Shown here: positions 23,230-36,900 of the stretch, in pieces
Layout: every line of letters starts with the position of its first letter
Position numbering within the stretch: the stretch's first letter is position 1
Assembly: GCA_023525715.1 (NCBI GenBank)
Contig: CM042013.1
Location: 82,209,994 to 82,273,993 of the forward strand
Source of the DNA: Cichorium intybus
Lineage: Eukaryota > Streptophyta > Magnoliopsida > Asterales > Asteraceae
Reading direction: 5' to 3'
DNA length: 64,000 nucleotides
The notes under the pieces: model-generated
The model's database searches: none
Told to the model about the DNA's origin: nothing
What the model saw: the letters and a program-made list of their open reading frames with translations, nothing else
Made by a program: the position numbers and the translations under genes

Positions 23230-25020
23230 ACCCAGTATGACCTTCATGCATGGTCCTCATCAACGCCTTCGTGAAGGGGTCATTAAGATACTCTTCCGAT
23301 GATACCCTACTCACTATGATGTTTCCTTTCTCAACTCAGTTCTGAAACATAGTGGCACTCCCTGAGTATTTACTTCGACTTCCCATGGTCATCGAGTTCC
23401 TTAGTCAAGGCGACTGCACCCTCAGTGTCTCAAAATATTTCAAGGAGTTTATTGATGTTGAGGACAACATCAAGATTACCAACAAAAGCCTTCTACCATG
23501 TAGTCTATTTTACAACATTAATATCTTTCATATACTCTGACTCTCATGTGTAGTCACCCACCGATTTTAGCTTGGAAATTTTCAAGTTACCACTCCTTCA
23601 TTAAACAGAAACACCCATCCTGAGCAAGATTCATTCCTAGCATTAATATGATAGGTTACTCTTAGCACTTCTCAACCTTCATAAACCAAGAACATACTCC
23701 TAGTTTTCCTTAGATACGTAAGAATGTCCTTCACCTGCTGTCCAATGACTTTCGCCAGGGCTGTCTTGAAATCAACTCACTAGGCTCCAAGCATACGATA
23801 TATCAGGTCAGGTACATGTCATGGTATACATGATCGATCCTATAGTAGAAGCATATGGAACTCGACTCATTCTGTCTATTTCTTCTCTAGTAGTGGAACA
23901 CTGATTTCTAATCAATCTTATGTCATGTGTAGAAACCCTTTCTTGGAATCATGCATCTTGAATCTCTTCAAGATCATACTCAAATATGTACTTTGGTTAA
24001 GTCCTATTAGACGTTATGATATGTCTCTATAGATCCTTATACCAAGTATGTGTATTGCATTTCCAAGGTTCTTCATAGCAAAACATTTTCCAAGCCAAGT
24101 CATTACACTTTTCAATGTTGGAAAATCGTTTTTATAAGTAGTATGTCATCTACATACAATAGTAAGAAGACTACAATACTCCCACTAGCTTTGACAAAAA
24201 CACAGGACTCATACTTGCATCCTGAAAAACCAAACTCTTTGACCTTTGGAAGCAAATGTTCCAGCTGTGAGATGCTTATTTGAGTCCATATATGGATCTC
24301 TCAAGCTTACAGACTCTATCTGGATATTTTTATGTACAAAACCCTTCAGTTGTGCCATATGCACAACCCTTTTGTTTTTCATTAAGGAAGATGTTTTAAC
24401 ATCCATTTCCCATATCATAAAATTGAGACTATGGTAAGCAATGTTGAGAAGGTTTTCTCATAATCAACCCCTTGAGTATAACCCTTCGCAACCAGTCTAG
24501 CTTTGAATGTGTATATATTCTTATCCATATTGGTTTTCTTCTTGAATATCCACTTACTCCCACTGGTTTTTAGGCCAGGTGTAGGATCAACCAAATTCCA
24601 AACTTGCTTATCATAAATGGATTGAATTTCGCTCTCCATGGCCTCTTTTCATTTGTCAGCCACTAGGGCCGCCATCACTTTCGTGTAGTTGGATTGCTCA
24701 TCCTCACTAACCAGTGTTTTATCACTAATAAGTGTGTCACCTTCAGTAATATGGAAACCACAGAACTCAGGAGGGTGACTAACTTTATCGGATCCGCGAA
24801 GACGTGGAGGTATGTGAGTTTCCTCAATATGAGTCTCATCCTCTGGTTGAGTGCTAGTGTTAACTAAAGCTTCGTCATTGGTTGACTCTTGAATCTTTTG
24901 AAGAAAAATATTGTTCCCACTAGCATCTTTCGATATGAGCTCTTTCTCAAGAAAGACTCTCCTTTGAGCCATAAATACTTTGTTCTCAAAAGGCTTGTAA
25001 AATAAGTATCCAAAAGACTT
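23230..25020 (-). pseudogene. C1 copia pol remnant (RT/RNase H)
   Basis: Minus-strand Ty1/copia pol. 24649-24972 reads RRVFLEKELISKDASGN (the link after integrase) and 24415-24639 reads QVWNLVDP...SKWIFKKKTN...KARLVAKGYTQGVDYEKTFS, the start of reverse transcriptase. YVDDILL is at 24136-24156 in another frame, so several frameshifts separate them. Gag, protease and integrase core are missing: the 5' LTR ends only about 50-100 bp upstream of the RT linker, which indicates a large internal deletion. Confidence 0.75.
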
Positions 25021-25068
25021 TCAGGGATAACCAATGAAATGACACTTCTTTAATCTGGGTTCAAGCTG

Positions 25069-25513
25069 AAGGGATTTGATCATAATAACAAAACTATTTA
25101 CACAGCGGAAGACTTAACAGGATCAAATCACAAGTTCATACAAAAATTCAAGCAAGGATCATATAGTTCATAACCAGGATTATACAGTTCATAGCAATTG
25201 CGGCAACTAAATTGTGAATCAGAAAATCATACCTTAGTTTCAATGTAAGGACCCAAACCAGAATCCCTCTAATGATTGACACCCAAAAACACCATAAAAC
25301 CAGACAGACAGAGGTTCCTCTAGGGAGGAGGCAAGAGATCACAAACCATTGAAGGGTTTTTGATTTTTGCCAAAATAGAGGAGGGGAGGAGGTTGGCGGC
25401 TCCTTGGTGAAGAAATGCATGCTTAGGGTTTGACCCCTAAGCCTCTATTTAAACTGGAGGGCTCCTACGGTGTCAAGCTTAAGGAGCCTCCTTACACTTC
25501 ATACCTTGGACTT
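25069..25513 (-). mobile_element. C1 copia 5' LTR, part 1
   Basis: Reverse complement of the LTR at 37924-38637. Typical words are gatcataataacaaaac and gacacccaaaaacacc. It breaks at 25513, where the SIRE-like element and its target duplication begin, and resumes at 37744. Confidence 0.75.
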
Positions 25514-25518
25514 GTTTC

Positions 25519-25934
25519 TGTTAGGATTCTGATTGTGATGATATTTGTTATCCGAATTACTCATGTTCATGTCTGAAGTTGAAGAGTATGCGAAGTGAGA
25601 GGTTGATAAGAAGCAGTTAAAGATACGAAGTCCACATGTTTATCTAAAGAATGTTAAGTTTATCTTTACTGTAGATAATGTCTAGGATTTTATACTTATC
25701 TGTAACTAACAGGATTACGTGTTTATCCTGTTAGATCTTAGTATTTAAACACCCTCTATCCTAGATGTTTAGTACGTACTTTTTGACAGTCATAATATTC
25801 TTTGTAACGTTCTTCATAGTTGCTCATCATAAAGATTTGGAGCACTATTTTTCTACATTGAATATAATCATTCGACTGCTTGAATATTCACATATTTGTG
25901 TTCTCGTTGTTTGCATTGATAATTTAGTCTTACA
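25519..25934 (+). repeat. SIRE-like 5' LTR
   Basis: 416 bp, TGTTAGG...CTTACA. A TATA-like tatttaaac lies at 25742-25750. Confidence 0.9.
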
Positions 25935-25936
25935 AG

Positions 25937-25948
25937 TGGTATCAGAGC
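25937..25948 (+). promoter_or_regulatory. primer binding site, tRNA-iMet
   Basis: TGGTATCAGAGC, complementary to the 3' end of initiator tRNA-Met, two bases after the LTR. Confidence 0.92.
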
Positions 25949-26086
25949 AGGTTGCTTGTTGATCTGATATTGAGATTAAAAATCTATTTTCTTTGATTCG
26001 TAGATTCAAACTGTTCTTGAATCTGCACTTCCGTGTTTCAGAGAATTTTAATCTTGATAATTTTCCGGCAACGATCTAATCTTTTA

Positions 26087-28592
26087 ATGGCCTACAACGC
26101 GAACAACGTCGTGATGAACTACGCCGCCCTACTTGGTTCCAACAACATGGCACCCATGCTAATCCCTGAACATTATGATCAATGGGCTGATCGAATGGAG
26201 GATCATTTATCAGGCATCGATGATGATCTTCTGAGATCCCTGAAGGATGGACCATTTACTGCTAATGTCCAGACAAGATTTTTTGCTAAATCTGGAGAAA
26301 CTGTTACTACTCCGGTCGAGACTGAAGCCACTATTGTTGCGAACAAAAGGAAGATCGAGAATGATAAACGGTGCATGCGAGAAGTAAAGAGTGGTCTGCC
26401 TCCTGTAGCATTCAATCTGATCCGAAGGTCCAAGTCTGCTAAAGAAATATGGGACAGACTGAAGATGCGATACGAAGGCAGTGATGTAATGAAGAAAAGC
26501 AAAGTCAACAACATTCTGGCTGATTTCAGAAATTTCAAACAATTGGATAATGAAAAGATTGATCACACGTTTGAAAGGTTTACTGACATTGTCTATGAAC
26601 TGGAGAAACATGGAGTCTCGAAGACTTCGCATGAAACCAACTTTCGTTTCATGCAGTGTCTCAAAAGGGAGTGGAAACAAATCACAACGATGGTGAGAGT
26701 TCGGATGAAGAAAAGAAAACTAAGATCACTGGTGTCTGTCTTATGGCACAAGGAACAAACTTTTCATCCAATGCTCGCCTTACAATTCCAGAACAGGTAT
26801 CTCTTTTACTTCAAAACTTTAATGTTCCTGAAGAACTCTTTATTAATGACCTTAACGAAATTACTTCTGAATGTCTGCATATGAATCAACTACTTGTTTC
26901 AGCAAATAGTGATGCGTGTCAGGCCAAGGAGGAAGTAATTTCGCTCAAAGGAAAGCTTGAAGGATTAAGTGGTGCGCTAGAGAAGAATCAACTTAGAATA
27001 GACATATTAGAAGAAAGTAGGGAACAATATGTAAAAACAATGAATTATTATTAAAACAAAGGAATATTTTTTGTAAAACTGCGAAAAGATTATATGCATT
27101 TATAACACCTATTTATCACTCTTCGGATATTACTTTGGATCATCAAAAAAAGTTATTACCTTTCATTGAGTTCAAGTTAAAAGATGTAGATTCACTTTCA
27201 TACGAATGCGAATCTATAGTTTCTTCAATTGAAATACCAAATCCAACTTATACTCATGGTGTTGTACCGTTTGAAAAGTTTTTAAGCCCTAATGATCTGT
27301 TAAAAGTAATGGATAAATCTCTACCCGCAATTCCTCAAGCAATAAAAATTAATTATGAGAATGCAATTAATGCTTCTGATGATGATACTGATTCAGACAT
27401 TGAAGAAATAGACTACAGTGATTTAATAAAACAAACTACTTCCACAGTCTGTTCTTTAAGTAAATCTGAATCTAGTACAACTAAATAAGACTTCATAAGC
27501 ACTACTAAAATCCCACAGGATTCTTCGGATAATAAAATTAAATCTTTTCAAATTCTGAATACTTCGGACAGCTACTCAAAGTACAGGGCTGATAAAAGTA
27601 AAAGGCTTGTTGAACTAGCATGTACGTATCCTAAGGTTGCCAACTTCAAAAACGATGTTTTTATTAAACAAGGTATGTCACTGGAAGTCAGTGGCGAACT
27701 TAACTCGCTTATAAAAGACGATAATGCGAATGTCACATCCGAAGGTTTTTTCTCATCTGATAAAATGCTAGAAAATACTTTAAATGATGAAAAAGAACTT
27801 AAAGTTAATAAAAGAAAACAAGTAATGCATCAGATGAAGAACACATTCGGACGTCATCAAAAATTTTCACATAACAGAAGTTTTTCTAACAATCGACGTT
27901 TTCCAAACAATCGCAGTTTTTCCAACAACAGACATGATCGAAATTCTTCAAATCCAAGAAACTTAGCATCAAATAAAAATCAAAATCAAACCTTTGTCGA
28001 AAAACACAAACAATTTTATGACAACAGACGAAGGAAAAACTATCGTCATTCTCAAAACAAAAAGAGGGCTTTTCAAAAACAACAAAAATCGATTTCGAAC
28101 AACGACTCTTCAAAGAAACCTCAAAAGATTGTTTTTGAACCAGCTAAACCCAAATGTACAAACAATAAACATGAAAAACCAGCAAAGAAAAATTTTACCA
28201 ATGGAAGCAACCTCGTAGACACGTTTCATGTTTGGCTAGACAAGAACACAGATTTATTCAGAAATAAAAGCTTAACAATTCAAGATTTTAAAATTGCTTA
28301 TGAAGAATGGCTATGCGAATCCACCAAATGTAGTACTTCGTCTGGTAACACACTACTTTCAAAACAAAAATGGGTTCCTGTAAAACCGAATCCAGTATCG
28401 AATTCAAAACCAACTGAACAAAGATCAAAACAAGTTTTAAAATGGATAGCAAAAATCAAACCAGCCTCTTCAAGTAACATTGCCTCAACTTCTGGCACCA
28501 AAAAGGATGATATGGTCGCCTCATGGATCTATGATTCAAATACTTACCCTCAAGGACCCAAGCCATGTTGGGTACCTGAACTCTATCTCTAA
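26087..28592 (+). pseudogene. gag: SIRE-like gag region
   Basis: Starts MAYNANNVVMNYAALLG (the methionine at 26087, not the earlier one at 26033, gives the family N-terminus). It continues with IPEHYDQWADRMEDHL, AKEIWDRLKMRYEGSDV and HTFERFTDIVYELEKHG, a copia gag (UBN2-like) fold. The frame breaks near 26690, again between 27054 and 27135, and around 27490-27675. The last part (27675-28592) is Asn/Arg/Lys-rich (KFSHNRSFSNNRRFPNNR and similar). I do not see a CCHC zinc knuckle. The frame then shifts again before protease at about 28595. Confidence 0.8.
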
Positions 28593-28602
28593 TTTGTAGG
28601 TA

Positions 28603-31600
28603 ATGATCGATGAGCAGTACGACAAAGAATGGTATATCGACAGTGGCTGCTCACGACACATGACGGGGAGGATAGAGTACTTACGGGATTTCAGAAGCTT
28701 AGAAGATGGAGATGTTAAGTTTGGAAACAACAAAACTTGTCCGATCAAAGGATATGGGAAAATTACTAATGGGAAATTTACAATCAACCAAGTTGCTTAT
28801 GTAGAAGGACTCAAGCACAATCTGGTTAGTGTTTCTCAACTAGTGGTGGGAACTGGTCTAAAGGTCACATTTGATGAAAATGGAAGCATCATCAAAAAGA
28901 AAAAGACCAAGGAGGTTCTCCTAAAATCAAGGAGGAAAGGTGAAATGTTCCCACTTGATATGAAGCCAATCGTAGGAGCCCCTTCAATATGCTTACTTTC
29001 AAAAGCTCCTTCGGATATAAGCTGGTTATGGCATAGACGACTATCTCATCCGAACTTCAAGAATATCAACAAGCTGGTTGCACTCGATCTAGTCAGAGGA
29101 ATGCCTACGTTAAAATTTGATAATGATAATTTGTGTGCTGCATGCGAGCATGATAAGCAGAAATGTCAAGCTCATCTGATAACAATAGACTCTAAGATCA
29201 CCGAACCACTTGAGCTGCCCCACATCGACCTTTGTGGTCCATCTTCGGTTGAATAACTTGGAGGAAAGAAATACATCTTAGTTATTGTGGATGATTTTTC
29301 ACGATTCACTTGGGTGATATTTCTACGAAAAAAGTCCGATACACCTGCAGAGCTTATAGCCTTCATCAAGCAAATCGAACTTCATCTCAAGAAACCCGTA
29401 CGAGCAATACGTAGTGACAATGACACTGAATTCAAAAATCAAACAATTGACCTATATCTGAAGGAAAAGGGCATCGCTCATAATTTTTCACCCCCATACA
29501 CTCCTCAGCAAAACGGTGTGGTTGAACGAAGAAATAGATCCTTATGCGAAGCTGCTCGTACCATGCTTGACTATGCGAATCTTCCGATGTACTTCTGGGC
29601 TGAAGCAGTTGCAACTGCTTGCTTCACTCAAAATCGATCCTTTATTCACAGGAGATTCAATATAACTCCATATGAAGTCATAAACAAAAGGAAACCAAAC
29701 GTTAAATTTTTCCATGTTTTCAGATGCCGATGCTTTATTATGAAACTCAAACCTGGTACTACCAAATTGGAGTCTAAATCTGATGATAGAGTTTTCCTGG
29801 GTTACTCCCACTCTGCAAAGGCTTATCGCGTTTTAAACAAAACAACTAGGAAGATCGAAGAGACGTTTAATCTAACATTTGATGATCACTATATCAAGAA
29901 ATCCGACACACAATTTCCCCGATCGTCCATCTTTCCAGAAACTCCAACCGATGTTACTCCACTGGAATCTTTCAATCTTGATTTTTCATTTCTATTCGAT
30001 GAACCTGACCGTGCAATCCATGCTGAAACAAATGCGAAGGACAATAATGTACCATAAATCACCAAGCTCACCGATGATCAATTCGCAAAAGAACCATCAC
30101 CTCAAAAAGATACTTCGTTTGAGGGGGAGTTAGAATCTACATCGCAAGGCGCTCCCTCAGTTGAGGGGGTGTGTGACAAATCCAACCCAAAGGATCCTTC
30201 AGTTGAAAATAACTCGTTAAAATCAACTACTTCTAATCCGACGCATGCTCACTCAACTGAACCACCCGCATCTCCTCTTGAGGGGGAGTCATCTGACAAG
30301 CCCGCTTCGGTTGAGGGGGAGTCATCTGACAATCCCGCTTCGGTTGAGGGGGAGTCATCTGTCAAGCCTGCTTCGGTTGAGGGTGAGCAACCAATTCCTG
30401 ATGAGATACCTGAAGACAATCAATCATCTTCGGATTATCCATCTGATACTGAAGAGGTGCACGGAGAAGCATTACTAGAATATGATCCAGCCTACCCGCC
30501 TCTTGAAAAAAGGACACGCGATCATCCGAAGACTCAGATAATTGGCAATCCAGATGGAAAGGTACTTACTCGATCCCAACTCAAAGCAAAACAGCATGAA
30601 CTAAATAACCGATCCGATTTTTGCATGTTCAATGTTTTTATTTCCAAAATTGAACCAAAAAATGAGAAAGATGCTTTTGAACACTCTGATTGGGTGGAAG
30701 CTATGCAGAGTGAGTTAGCCGAATTTGAAAGAAATAAAGTGTGGCGCTTAATTCCTAAACTTGCTAACTCCTCTGTAGTTGGTCTAAAATGGGTTTTTCG
30801 AAATAAACTTGATACAGAAGGTAACATTGTACGAAACAAAGCTAGACTTGTTGTCAAAGGGTATTGTCAACAGGAAGGAATCGATTATGATGAAACCTTC
30901 GATCCTGTTGCAAGACTCGAGTCCGTCCGAATCTTCTTAGCTTTTGTTGCTCATAAAAACTTCAATGTTTTTCAAATGGATGTCAAATGCGCATTTTAAA
31001 CGGCGAACTCAAGGAAACAGTATATGTGGAACAACCACCTGGCTTTATAAATGAAAAATTTCCAAATCACTGATATATCCTTGACAAAGCCGTCTATGGG
31101 TTAACGCAAGCACCACGAGCCTGGTACGAAATTTTAACTCGGTTTTTAAAACAATCAAACTTCAAACAAGGCTTTGTTGATCCAACACTATTTCGAAAGA
31201 AAGTTGGTAATCATCTCATGTTAGTGCAAATCTACGTGGATGATATCATCTTCGGATCAACAGACCCTGCTCTTTCAAAAGAATTCGAAACCTTGATGAA
31301 AAGTAAATTTCAAATGAGTATGATGGGGAAGATAAACTTCTTTCTCGGATTACAAGTCAAGAAAACCTCCGAAGGCATCTTTATAAATCAAGAAAAATAC
31401 ACACGAAGCCTGTTGGAGAAATTCGGAATGGAGAACTGCTCCAATGCAAAGGTTCCGATGGCTGCCGGTACACTACTCACACCTTCACTTGACAACCCTG
31501 CGGTTGATCAAAAAGTTTATAGAAGCATGATTGGGTCTCTACTATACTTGACTGCAAATCGACCAGACATCATGTTTTTAGTATGCAATTGTGCAAGATA

Positions 31601-32138
31601 CCGGTCGAATCCTCAAGAACCCCACTTAACAGCCGTAAAGACCATTTTTCGCTATCTACATCGCACACCTTCTCTTGGACTATGGAACCCTGCCAACTCA
31701 AGCTTCTTTCTACAAGCCTACTCCGATGCTGATTTAGGAGGATTTGCACTTGATCGCAAAAGCACTTCGGGTGGATGTCAGTTTCTAGATGGCAAGCTCA
31801 TCAGCTGGCAATCGAGGAAACAGACATGTGTTTCCATCTCCACAGCCGAAGCTGAATACATAGCCGCAGCTGCATGTACTTCTAAGATGATTTGGATCCA
31901 AAGCCAACTACGTGATTATGCAATCCACATGAGGAAAATTCCATTGTTCTGTGACTCACAAAGTGCTATACGAATTTGTCACAATCCGGTTCAACACTCG
32001 AAGACAAAACATATTTCCCTCCGATATCACTTCATTAAAAGTCATGTAGAAGAAGGGAACATTGAGGTTCATTTTGTTCATATGAATGATCAGCTAGCGG
32101 ATATCTTCACCAAAGCTCTTGATGAGAAAGCCTTTTAA
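28603..32138 (+). pseudogene. pol: SIRE-like pol: PR, integrase, RT, RNase H
   Basis: Protease WYIDSGCSRHMTG (about 28630); pre-integrase LWHRRLSHPNFKNINKL with the CAACEHDKQ zinc ligands; integrase VDDFSRFTW, IRSDNDTEF, PPYTPQQNGVVERRNR; RT linker and KWVFRNKLDTEGNIVRNKAR, then QMDVKCAF; YVDDIIFGS near 31233; RNase H SDADLGGFALDRKSTSG, ISTAEAEYIAAAA, and the C-terminal DIFTKALDEKAF. Breaks: in-frame stops at 29254 and 30055, a one-base loss in a T run near 30995, and a stop near 31071. Otherwise complete in domain order. Confidence 0.9.
30278..30386 (+). repeat. 33-bp tandem repeat in pol linker
   Basis: ttgagggggagtcatctga starts at 30278, 30311 and 30344, with a variant at 30377: an exact 33-bp period that encodes an 11-residue EGESSDKPASV repeat. 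Each unit carries a purine tract resembling the element's own polypurine tract. Confidence 0.88.
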
Positions 32139-33950
32139 GAATCATCTATGGGCTAGGCATGCGTGAGTCATCAGCAGTTCCAAATACCTAATCAGCTAAG
32201 TACTTATACCCAACTATCTCTGTAATTTTTCTTCATTTTTCTTTTCCTAAGTTTAAAATAGGTTTAAGTTTTTTTTGTTTTTTTATCCACGAAGTTTGAT
32301 TTTTAGTTCCTTTCGTTGTCATCAGAAGCGTAACTATTCATAACCGAACCTTCGGTTCCGTTCGGATAACTGTTCATTACTGGAAAACATTAAGATAGTT
32401 TTACGAGACTATTCACATCCGACGCTTCGGCTCGCTTCTGATGACACTGGCTTCTGCACATAACGTTGTTCATGCCCTTTCCATCCGAAAACGAATGTTG
32501 ACAACAGGACATACCCAATTAAAAGGACAAAACAGGGTTTTTAGAGTCTTTTGAGCATATCTCATTGCACTAAGGGATATTAGGGACTCGCATTGCAACA
32601 TTGGTAATACTTCGGATGACCTGATCATGGTTAAAGACCTCTTGACACGTCGCCCAAGCCTACATATACTCCCCATGTCTTACTTGCACTCAGTGGTTCT
32701 TCCTTCGCATTAGCACAAAACTAATCAAAAGGACTTAGTCTTTTCAGGAAAAACCCCAAGTATTGCGAGGTTGTAACCCTTTTGACATTTACTGATAAAA
32801 AGGAATTCCAATTTCTAATAATCTAACAATGGGATTCAAAATGCCTCTCTTGACCAATTTTCCAAAAAGAATAAGCTAAAATAAGGAGAGCATAGACTCA
32901 ATGATGTACTTAAGAAAAAGAAAAAGTAAGAAAAACACTTCAGACATACTTCAAGCTTACCTTCGGATATACTAAAGAAGCAACACCAAAAGAAGCTATA
33001 TACGAAACGATCAAGGTGTACTCCCTGACTTCAATGCACAAATCAGGATCTCCTGTGACACAGTTGAGAACCTGGTTGGGAGTATGAACATCTCAGTAAC
33101 CCGTCTTCAGTGACATGGGTGGGGTAGTGCACAAATTTCAAAGGCTTGTCATCCGAAAGGCGTGTCCAAATACTCCATCCGGTGAAACGAGATATTTTTT
33201 TTTCAAAATCCCATTTAAACTCAAAAACTAAGAAGTGTACTAATTCCTATCAGTATATGTCATCTAAGGTAACTCCTTGTAATAATTGGATAATTGACAA
33301 AGCAAACTATGTTTACATACGTGCGAAGCAGGAATAATCACACTGGGTTTAGCTATACACATGAATGCACACTACATTAATCTTGTACGAATATGTATAT
33401 GTCAACAGGACTTCCTAGAATAATCAGCTCTCATCCACTAAACTAAACCAAAAACCATACTTTTCGAATACTTAATGAATCTTTGTGTTATCACTTCAGA
33501 TGAACAGCATAACAACAATATGAGCAGGCTTTGGTTGTACAATCTAGAATTCAAAAGCACCAAAAATAATTTTTTGCTTTTTATTCAATTCAATTTATTA
33601 CGGTAACTAATCATCATAATATCAGTTGTGATTCAGCGAGATTTCTGGGATATCTTTGATTCTTGTTTTACGATGGGATATGCAGGAACCAATGAGCATC
33701 AAGCACAACGGTTACTTGGGATGGTGCAGCTGTCACAACGATAAAAAGGGAATGTCCCCTCAACTTACGGATGACGTGGCAACACCCTATTCGACCATTC
33801 AAACACGCACATTAAATGCACATTCTCTCTCTACTCATCACTCCAGTATAGAAACCAAACAAACCCTTCATTCATCCCTTCCGTTTCCTTCCTCTCTACA
33901 ACTACAACTATCAAATATTTCCAAACCCTCATAACTCTCAAGCGACTCCA
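32139..33950 (+). other. SIRE-like pol/third-gene spacer
   Basis: No conserved frame. It is rich in CTTCGG/TCCGAA words. The last 150 bp before the ATG are CT- and CA-rich with no purine bias, like a plant 5' UTR (ctctctctactcatcactcc, then aactctcaagcgactcca). Confidence 0.5.
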
Positions 33951-36900
33951 ATGGCCACCGATGATATTTCCTTCACTGCCGGAGAAGCTGATTCAGTTCC
34001 GGACCTTAACCCCATGTCTGCCAACCATGTTGCAAACCTTGATCCTGAAGCTTACTCGACAACAATGGCGATGCTGGTGGTTTGTCTGCAATACTCACCT
34101 CTTGCACATGCCATGACTGCAATTGCCAACGTTCCAAAGATCTGGGTAAACTAGGCACACCATACTGCACGTCTAAATGCAGATGGTCAATCTGTGTCAT
34201 TTGAAATTGTCACTACCAATGAAATCAAGAAAACGATCACCGTCAAGAAGGAGCAATTTGCAAAAATCCTTCACCTTCCTGTGACTAGAAGGTTTCAGAT
34301 GGCCTCTCAGTCGGAAATCCTCAATATGCTGAACGAGATGGGGCACACTCCAGTCACACGTACCATGAGTGCTTTCAAAAAGAACAAACTGCCCTCAGTC
34401 TGGGGATATTTCTTCAATATCATTCTACGAAGTCTCTCTGGAAGGACTTCAGGCCTCGATTCGGCTGCCTACACATTTCTTCAACTCCACTATGGTATTT
34501 ATTACAATGTGCCTGTGGATTATGCCTTAATCCTTTGGACCGACTTTACCACATATCTGAATCATGCGAAGAGGGCCACAGATATAGCATCCACATGTTT
34601 TTGGGCACTTATTTTCCAAGCCGTTTATGCCCATGAGAAGGTACCAGTGCCTTCGGACCTGCCTATTCACGATTTTAGTCAAGTCTAAATACCCTCAAGT
34701 TCCTCTTCAGACGATAGAATGGAATTTATTGCTCAGATTCCTGAGGCGATGTTATGCAAGGTTCCTGATGATAATCTAACCTTGATCGAATATCGCAAGA
34801 CGATCACCACACCTGCACCCCTCCGAGTCTTCACAAGGGTCATAGAATCCGAACTTCCTAAGGCAAAGGGTGGCAAACGCAAGGGACAAGCAGAACCATC
34901 CGAAGTCCCAGCAAAGAAGACACAAACAAGGAAGAAGACTCATGCTGTTAAACCATCAAAGAAGAAACCTACACCATCTTCCAGACCATCCACTCCTCGC
35001 TCCGAAGAAGAAGAAGAAGACAAAGAAGGCGGTGACAAACACATGCATCAGGAGGATACCCATATTCCTCCATCACCAACAGACACAACAACCACCACGG
35101 TACCTCCCTCTGATCCATTCATTACTATAACCGAAACTCCTGTGGTGTCAGCACACTTGACCTATATCGAAACATCTAATGTGGAGACAAGTCAAATTAA
35201 GACCCCTGTGTACACATCTGATGTAGACGCAAGTCTCACATCAGGTACTCCAACTCTAACAAATCCACCATCCCCACCTCCAAAGAATACTACACCCCTC
35301 TTCACAACAACAACCGCAGTTCCTCCTCCATTACATTCATTCTTCATGGATGATCTAGCCGATTCACCTTCCTCCCATGAAACTGATAAACAAGTGGAAG
35401 ATTATTTTGAGACGGCTCCAATAAATTTCCAAGATGACGATGATGATGAACCAGACACTAGCCTCGTATCCATGAAACAGTTTCGACAACTCAATGCGAA
35501 ACTAAATATTCTGATCCAAGCCCAGACCACTTATACTTCGGACAAAGGGTGTGTGGTTACCACTGATGCCTTGGTGAATTCACTTACCTCATTTGAAGAA
35601 ACAATCACTGGGAAATTTCAAAAGAAAGTTGATGAAGCGGTAAAACTAGTTGAAAATGATGTCAATCAACTAATACTAACCGTTTTGGAGAAGGTTGATC
35701 AGAGATGCAAGGCAGTTGAGAAGACAGTCGAAGAAAAATCCAAACTCATTCAGGATAACCATACTGCGAAACTCAACGATGTGGTTACAAATCTCAGCAG
35801 CGCTCACAAAGAAGTACAAGCCAAGCTTACATCTCTATCTACTTTGGTTGAAAATATTTCCAAACGAAGTGCTGAAGAGTTTGATGTCCAACTCACTAGC
35901 CTACGAACAGATCTTGATGCCACCAAGAAGACAATTTCTGAGTACGAACCAATGGTGCATGAGTTCCACGCATACAAAGAAGCAAACAACATCACTCAAC
36001 AATAGATGAAAATTTTGGTGTCTCAAACACCTGACTCTATCCGAAAGGATATTGCACCATTACTCTCACTGGTCAGTCGCTTACCAGGTGCTCCGAAGCC
36101 CTCCGTGCCTTCGTCACAAGGGGGAGAAGGTTCTCGACCAACCAGAAGACAAACCACTACCACCTTCGTACCAATAGCAACAATTACAACTCTGCACCAC
36201 TTACTCAAACTTCAACCACCACAATAGCATAAACAACAAATCCGCTTTTTGGCTTTACCTCAGGTCCATTATACACAACTGTCTCTACAAAAACTTCGAT
36301 TACAACCGGATCTACTTCTAGCCTGATTAAACGATTCACCAGTGGAATCAAAATCGGACAGGGTTCTGCACCTTTTGCCTCATCAACAATAACTACAAGT
36401 TCACAAGTACCTCATGAGGCAGGTCCTTCTGTTGATAAGGGAAAGAAGATCGTGCAAGAGTTATCAAAAGCAGAACAGAAGAAACAAAAGTCTGAGGAAT
36501 ATGAAAAGTTAAGGCATTTGTATTCAATATCAAGAGATCGGATGGGAAAGAGTGCAATCTTGGGTCCAGTCAACAAAATATGGACATATGAAACAATAAT
36601 GACCCTTTCCTTCCCAGCGATAGAGATGTTTGATAGAGTGCCTCTTGTGTACTATGAGGCTGAAAATTCAACTGAACTACAATTAGACATTCCATTCAAT
36701 CCGAAATTGTTCGCGATAAACATTTTCGACCTTGAGTTTGACCCCAAAGACAAAAGAAAGTTCCAGGAGCAAAAAGCTAGATTTCATGCGAACTTGGCCG
36801 CTGATCAAACTGAGGTATGGTCTTCTTCAAAGATTGTTGGAATAGATCGAATTGAAATGGGTGCACTCTTCGAAGGTGTTTATCAAAATTTCACCTACCA

